From JAIEPT01 sp038217425 (lineage in GTDB: Bacteria > Planctomycetota > Planctomycetia > Gemmatales > Gemmataceae): a stretch of DNA of 10,017 bases. The notes beneath the pieces were generated by a model. It had not been told where the DNA came from. It did not search any database and saw only the letters and a program-made list of their open reading frames with translations. Position numbers and translations under genes: made by a program. Positions 6,344 to 10,017 of the stretch are shown here, one piece after another. The stretch's first letter is position 1, and every line of letters starts with the position of its first letter. The stretch spans positions 1 through 10,017 of the forward strand of contig JBBQPM010000230.1 in assembly GCA_038217425.1 (NCBI GenBank), written 5' to 3'.

Positions 6344-7006
6344 ATGGATCAAGCCGTTGTACTTTACCGTGATATACGCCAATGCCTGCAGGCCGGCTCT
6401 AAAGACGTCATTGCGGAAAAGCAACAGATTTTGGCGGAGCAACTGGAGCTTTTGCTTCGAGAAATAGGCCTAAAAGCAACCATCAAGGCCGATTCGAAAT
6501 GGATTACCAATCACATCGAGACACGAACTCAACATCAGTTTCTCGAACGTACAAAAGGCCTTTTGGCTAAAATCACGTCGGCTCGAACCTATCAGCGAGA
6601 CGACATTCAAGTAGATGTCCTAGCTTTGTCCATGCTAAAGCTCAAGGATCTTAAGGAGATCGCAAAGTCGCTAGGCGTTCGCCCAACCAGCACGAAGCCT
6701 GCCATATATCTGTTGGAACTACTCGAGAAAGCAAGCGGCGTGCTTAGCGTTGCCGTCGATGAAACGGTTATTTCGCGGCACGTGCAGACTCTCAAAAGCA
6801 TCTACAGCCGGGCCAAGACGTCGCTCCCCGAGGCGGAGATCAAGGACGAGATGAAACAACTCAAAGCCCTCGAGGTCGGCGAATTGTCGCGCATCGCCGA
6901 GGATTTCGGGTTGGATCAACCGGGCAAGAATAAGCCGCAGCTTCTCAAGCGGATTGAGAGCAAGCTGAAAGCCACGTACAACGCCTACTTGGAGGGGCGG
7001 GTCTAG
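6344..7006 (+). CDS. Protein with two SAP-like (helix-extended-loop-helix) repeats, putative partner of the ParA-like ATPase
   Basis: I recognise no named family over the full length of this 220-residue protein. Two stretches resemble each other and the SAP or Rho-N fold. Residues 95-130 (LSMLKLKDLKEIAKSLG then STKPAIYLLELLEK) and 170-210 (MKQLKALEVGELSRIAEDFG then KNKPQLLKRIE) share L-x2-L-x2-IA-x3-G, a later Lys, and a Leu-rich helix. SAP domains bind DNA, often AT-rich, so a DNA-binding adaptor role is plausible but inferred. Residues 1-80 are helical with no motif I know. There is no signal peptide or membrane segment. It starts 38 bases after the ParA-like gene with no terminator between, so the two are probably co-transcribed. 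Bases up to about 6770 are GC-poor like the ATPase gene; the rest, covering repeat 2, is GC-richer like the host genes. Confidence 0.8.
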   Translation: MDQAVVLYRDIRQCLQAGSKDVIAEKQQILAEQLELLLREIGLKATIKADSKWITNHIETRTQHQFLERTKGLLAKITSARTYQRDDIQVDVLALSMLKLKDLKEIAKSLGVRPTSTKPAIYLLELLEKASGVLSVAVDETVISRHVQTLKSIYSRAKTSLPEAEIKDEMKQLKALEVGELSRIAEDFGLDQPGKNKPQLLKRIESKLKATYNAYLEGRV

Positions 7007-7069
7007 TATTTTGAGTTTAGTTGGGCATCGCCATTTTTTTTAGGGGCAATGACGTCAGGCGTGATTCTA

Positions 7070-7256
7070 TTCGGCCTGAAAGGGCGTCTCTTACAGCCCA
7101 GGCCGTGAGGCCTGGGTACGTCGACGTCTGTGGTCGGCCCTGTCGGGGCCGCTCGACTGAACGCGGCTGCCGAGCGGCCCTTACAGGGCCGAATTAGGCG
7201 ATTTTCGTACCCAGGCCTCACGGCCTGGGCTATAAGAGACGGCCTTACAGGCCGAA
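7070..7256. repeat. Nested inverted repeat (51-base outer arms, 22-base inner arms)
   Basis: The outer arms 7070-7120 and 7206-7256 are complementary at 48 of 51 positions. Between them, 7134-7155 and 7171-7192 are complementary at 20 of 22. Each outer arm also folds alone: 7097-7116 and 7210-7229 each contain CCCAGGCC and GGCCTGGG around a 4-base loop. GGCC-centred units with CTGTAAGG-type middles recur through the element. It may be a REP/BIME-like mobile palindrome, a terminator between the convergent neighbours, or both. It encodes no transposase. The rest of the intergenic stretch 7007-7339 holds an 8-base T run (7034-7041) and no gene that I can support. Confidence 0.85.
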
Positions 7257-7339
7257 CTTCAGAACGCCCCATTTAGAACTACGCAACTTTCGCAGTCTGA
7301 AATTAGCCCTACCCAATTTTGAAAGTGGCTCATTCGAGT

Positions 7340-9157
7340 TCAGTCGCCGCGGGGAAATGGCAGAGCGCCCTCCACGATCCATTGCCGGATGGTTTCGATC
7401 TCCGCGGGTGTCAGCGGCGGGGCAGCCTTCGGCATGCGAATCTCGTCGTCCGCGGACGTGATGACGTGATAGAGTTCCGATTCCTCGGGCTGAAACGGCA
7501 CGACTGCCTTGCGAACGTCCACCAACAGACGGTGATGCAGAATCTTGATGCCCCCCTTGGCGACGTTGAATTTATGGCACCCGTAGCAGCGCTCGTGAAA
7601 GATCGTCTTCACCTCCGCGGCCAATGAGGAGCGATGCTCGTCCGGCGGGGCGGAGCTTTCGACCGGCAGCGGGGGGGCGCCGCCTCGAATCCAATCTTGC
7701 AAGATGACGAGTTCCTTCTCGGTCAGCCGAGGCAAGCGGATCTCTTCCTCCTCGGGAGGCATCGAGCCGTCGGCAATGCGCTTGATAATTCGTGAATCGC
7801 CCGGAAGGCCTGGAACCACCCACTTGCGTTTGCCATCCAGCAAGAGGGCGTGGTCGAGGATGTCGAGGCCCTTCTGCACGTCGCGCGGATTTTGGCCATG
7901 GCATTCATGGCAGTTGCGTACGAAGATCTCGCGCACCTGCGGCGCGAGCGCCACGGCGCGGGCTCGCACTTCATGCTCGGCGCGTGCGTTGCGGAGGAAC
8001 ACGCCAAGCCCCAGACCGGTCAAGATCGCTGCCATGCCCAGGGCGGCGCTCCATTGCGGATGGCGCCGGATCCATCTCCAGATTTTTCGCACGCTGCCGA
8101 TTCGGCGTGCATGCACCGGCTGCCCGTTCAGGAAACGGCGTAGATCGTCAGCGAGTTCCCCCGCAGAACCGTATCGGCGTCTCGGCGTTTTCTCCAGGCA
8201 TTTCAGACAGATCGCTTCGAGGTCGCGCGGCACGGAAGGGGCGAGCCGCGTCGGCGGGATCGGCTCCGCGGCGGCGACCATGCGAATCGTCTCCAGGGGG
8301 CTCGCGCCGCGAAACGGAGGTCGGCCCGTCAGCAATTCGTAAAGAATCGCCCCCAGTCCGTAGACGTCGGTGAGCGGGCCGATCGAGTCCTTTTTCCCCT
8401 CGGCCTGTTCGGGGGCCATGTAGCAGGGGGTGCCGAGAATCTCGCCCGTCTGCGTGGCGCTGGAGGCGCCGTCGAGGCGTTTGGCCAGTCCGAAGTCGCT
8501 GATCTTGGGGACGCCGGCCGAGGTCAGGAGGACGTTCGAGGGCTTGAGATCGCGATGGACGATGCCATGTTCATGTGCGAATTGCACCGCCCGCGCCAGC
8601 GTCTCGACCAGTTCGGCCGCGCGCCGGGTGAACGGCTGGGTTCGGTCGAGAGGCTGGGACAAGCTGCCGCCATCGATGTATTCCATCGAAAAGTACGGTC
8701 TGCCGTCGACGGCGCCGAAGTGAAAGATCGGCACGCAATTGGGGTGCTGCAAGTGCGCCGCCGACTCCGCCTCGACGCGAAAACGCGCCAGTTGCCCGGG
8801 GCTCAATTGCACGGCGGAGATCATCTTGAGGGCCACGATGCGTCCGAGCTCCAACTCGCGTGCCAGATAGACGACGCCCATGCCTCCGTGATCCAAAATC
8901 CGCAGGATCGCGAAGCCGGGGATCTTCGGCAACGCGGGCTCCACATTTTCCGACGACGCGCCCAACACAGTGACTTGGCCGTGATCGGCGACGCCCAGGA
9001 TCCGTTCCATCTCGAGGACGGCGGCGATTCGTTGCCGTAGCGGTTCGACGAACTGCGGACATTCGGCGCCGAGTTCGTCGGCGGTCAAATGCTTCCCCTC
9101 GCGCCGCGAGGATTCCCAGCGAATCATCAAGTCGGAGATCTGCTCGGAGGCGGTCAT
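7340..9157 (-). CDS. Serine/threonine protein kinase fused to two cytochrome-c-type (PSCyt1-like) domains
   Basis: This is a 605-residue transmembrane kinase. After an 80-residue N-terminal helical region comes a complete Hanks-type kinase domain (about 82-345): glycine loop HGGMGVVYLAR (90-100), Lys111 in ALKMI, catalytic loop HRDLKPSN (201-208), DFG (221-223), APE (248-250) and DVYGLG (264-269). A single membrane helix (about 369-388) is preceded by Arg-rich sequence, so the kinase faces the cytoplasm. Outside lie two haem-c motifs, CHECH (416-420) and CYGCH (524-528). Each is followed by a candidate Met ligand, SMPP (465-468) and RMPK (574-577), as in planctomycete cytochrome-c (PSCyt1) domains. 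The natural reading is a kinase whose output depends on redox state, haem or an electron donor outside the membrane, but that is inference. It starts 29 bases after the tyrosine phosphatase gene on the same strand, and its 3' end faces the large palindrome. Confidence 0.93.
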   Translation of the reverse strand: MTASEQISDLMIRWESSRREGKHLTADELGAECPQFVEPLRQRIAAVLEMERILGVADHGQVTVLGASSENVEPALPKIPGFAILRILDHGGMGVVYLARELELGRIVALKMISAVQLSPGQLARFRVEAESAAHLQHPNCVPIFHFGAVDGRPYFSMEYIDGGSLSQPLDRTQPFTRRAAELVETLARAVQFAHEHGIVHRDLKPSNVLLTSAGVPKISDFGLAKRLDGASSATQTGEILGTPCYMAPEQAEGKKDSIGPLTDVYGLGAILYELLTGRPPFRGASPLETIRMVAAAEPIPPTRLAPSVPRDLEAICLKCLEKTPRRRYGSAGELADDLRRFLNGQPVHARRIGSVRKIWRWIRRHPQWSAALGMAAILTGLGLGVFLRNARAEHEVRARAVALAPQVREIFVRNCHECHGQNPRDVQKGLDILDHALLLDGKRKWVVPGLPGDSRIIKRIADGSMPPEEEEIRLPRLTEKELVILQDWIRGGAPPLPVESSAPPDEHRSSLAAEVKTIFHERCYGCHKFNVAKGGIKILHHRLLVDVRKAVVPFQPEESELYHVITSADDEIRMPKAAPPLTPAEIETIRQWIVEGALPFPRGD

Positions 9158-9186
9158 CGAAATTCCCGGGACTTATTGCCGATCGT

Positions 9187-9696
9187 TTACTTGGAAGGCC
9201 CAGTCGCAAGTGATTGTGTAAAATCGGCGATCCACCGTCGTTGCTCAGGCGTTTCAGGAACTGAGCAACCTCGAGCCGCACTGACTCGCTCAATGGCCAC
9301 CACTGGATCTAACCCCGACAAGATAAGGACGCAAATCGCGACCAATGCTGCACGGCCGATGCCTTGCCGACAATGAACGGCAAAATTTTTGCCGTTCGTT
9401 AGTTCCTCGGCGAGTTTAAGAATCAGTTCCGAAAATGCCTCAAACGATGAAGGAACGCTTCGATCGACGATCGGAAATGAAACGAACTCGATGCCGATTG
9501 CCCGACACAACGCTTCTTCGTCCAACAAGTTCAACTCCAATTGTTCTTCGTGAGTGAGCAGCGAAACGACCACATCGACGCCGGATCGACGCCAAGATTG
9601 GATTTCGTCCTCCAGCCAATCTCCGCCGCGAGGACGTGGCATGATCGCCAAGCGTCCTGGGTCAGGTCCTTCGATCCAAAACAGTTCTGTTCGCAT
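9187..9696 (-). CDS. Protein tyrosine / dual-specificity phosphatase-like protein
   Basis: This 169-residue protein ends its core with the P-loop signature VHCRQGIGRAA (107-117). This fits CX5R with nucleophile Cys109 and Arg115 in the cysteine-dependent phosphatase superfamily. Asp78 in FPIVDRSVP (74-82) sits where the general acid is expected, and SLLTHEEQLELNL (45-57) fits the preceding strand-helix of compact dual-specificity enzymes. No signal peptide or membrane segment is present, so it is cytoplasmic. The N-terminal block MRTELFWIEGPDPGRLAIMPRPRGGDWL is typical of a small group of such phosphatases that I recall from planctomycetes. A GGAG-like site six bases before the ATG supports the start. 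The kinase gene follows after 29 bases and a ParB-like remnant precedes it by 32 bases. It may remove phosphate from the kinase or its targets, or be an immunity or accessory protein of the broken upstream gene; neither is shown. Confidence 0.88.
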   Translation of the reverse strand: MRTELFWIEGPDPGRLAIMPRPRGGDWLEDEIQSWRRSGVDVVVSLLTHEEQLELNLLDEEALCRAIGIEFVSFPIVDRSVPSSFEAFSELILKLAEELTNGKNFAVHCRQGIGRAALVAICVLILSGLDPVVAIERVSAARGCSVPETPEQRRWIADFTQSLATGPSK

Positions 9697-9728
9697 GGCG
9701 TGCTCCGTTTTCTTGAAACTTACCGTCC

Positions 9729-10017
9729 TTACGGCGAGTCTGGCATGGCAGCTTTCGGAATGATCTCTCGTGGCAAGGAATCCACATCGACGCCCCGATC
9801 GCGAAGAATCTTGATACGGTGGTGCCCATCGACAATCGTTCCGTCCGGTCGTACCTTGAGCGAGCCCTGCTGGCCCGGACTCACTGGCTATCCGGAATAA
9901 ATCCTATACGCAATGCGCACGAAGTGCGCTTTCGGTGGTTGTCCTGGAAAAAATTCCGGCATCCATGACCGATGTCTTGGCACGTGCTTGTGCTTCCTGC
10001 TTGGATCCTCATTGATT
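9729..10017 (-). pseudogene. 3' end of a ParB-like-domain gene interrupted by an in-frame TAG (partial, continues past the window)
   Basis: Read on the minus strand from the window edge, one frame gives INEDPSRKHKHVPRHRSWMP, then EFFPGQPPKAHFVRIAYRIYSG, then TAG at 9890-9888. The same frame continues PVSPGQQGSLKVRPDG, TIVDGHHRIKILRDRGVDVD and SLPREIIPKAAMPDSP, ending with TAA at 9731-9729. The DGTIVDGHHRIKIL block is the characteristic ParB/sulfiredoxin-like nuclease motif. Similar tips, with FFPGQPPKAHFV a short way upstream, occur as I recall at the ends of planctomycete RHS or polymorphic-toxin proteins. Because both sides of the TAG read as one protein in one frame, I interpret this as a nonsense mutation, or less likely a sequencing error or recoding. 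The 52 codons after the TAG lack a good start of their own. It lies 32 bases before the phosphatase gene. The 5' part, and so the full architecture, is outside the window. Confidence 0.7.

Noticed and set aside
7003..7272. Minus-strand frame of 89 codons in the intergenic region
   Set aside because: It lies almost wholly in the nested palindrome and its translation reflects the GGCC repeats; there is no ribosome binding site. Such repeat-derived frames are common false calls.
7572..9293. Several frames opposite or alongside the kinase gene (for example 7704-8342 and 8571-9293)
   Set aside because: They are shadow frames with Arg-rich translations. The kinase frame carries every Hanks motif and both haem motifs.
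9541..9900. Plus-strand frame of 119 codons over the phosphatase start and the ParB-like remnant
   Set aside because: No recognisable motif. The minus strand carries the CX5R phosphatase and the DGHHR block in the same bases.

Overview
The window most likely comes from a planctomycete, probably a Gemmata- or Pirellula-like lineage. This rests on the generally high GC content, a serine/threonine kinase fused to planctomycete-type cytochrome-c domains (CHECH and CYGCH haem motifs), an Rpn-like protein of a kind I recall from that phylum, and a large GGCC-rich intergenic palindrome. No taxonomic search was possible. I see no tRNA, rRNA, CRISPR array or insertion sequence.

Left part (1-3557): a GTG-started TIM-barrel sugar-phosphate isomerase/epimerase-like gene (182-946) is followed by a secreted, degenerate metallophosphoesterase-like gene (1005-1817), both on the plus strand. 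They meet, tail to tail with one base between, a minus-strand pair: an iron-containing alcohol dehydrogenase (2319-3524) and a 160-residue helical protein of unknown function (1819-2301).

Middle part (3651-7006): three plus-strand genes. The first is an Rpn-like (PD-(D/E)XK-type) protein. The second is an unusual protein with an N-terminal membrane anchor, a long coiled coil and a complete ParA/MinD-type ATPase. The third is a 220-residue protein with two SAP-like helical repeats. The last two form a tight pair of visibly lower GC than their surroundings, apart from the 3' third of the second gene. I read them as a transferred two-gene unit: a membrane-tethered DNA-positioning ATPase and its putative DNA-binding partner. 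It is the best candidate here for an undescribed system.

Intergenic 7007-7339 holds a nested inverted repeat with 51-base outer and 22-base inner arms and no gene.

Right part (7340-10017), all on the minus strand and read from right to left: the broken 3' end of a ParB-like-domain gene with an in-frame TAG, a CX5R protein tyrosine/dual-specificity phosphatase, and the kinase-cytochrome fusion. Gaps are about 30 bases, so the three probably form one transcription unit. It pairs a phosphatase and a kinase with the remnant of what may have been a polymorphic-toxin tip.
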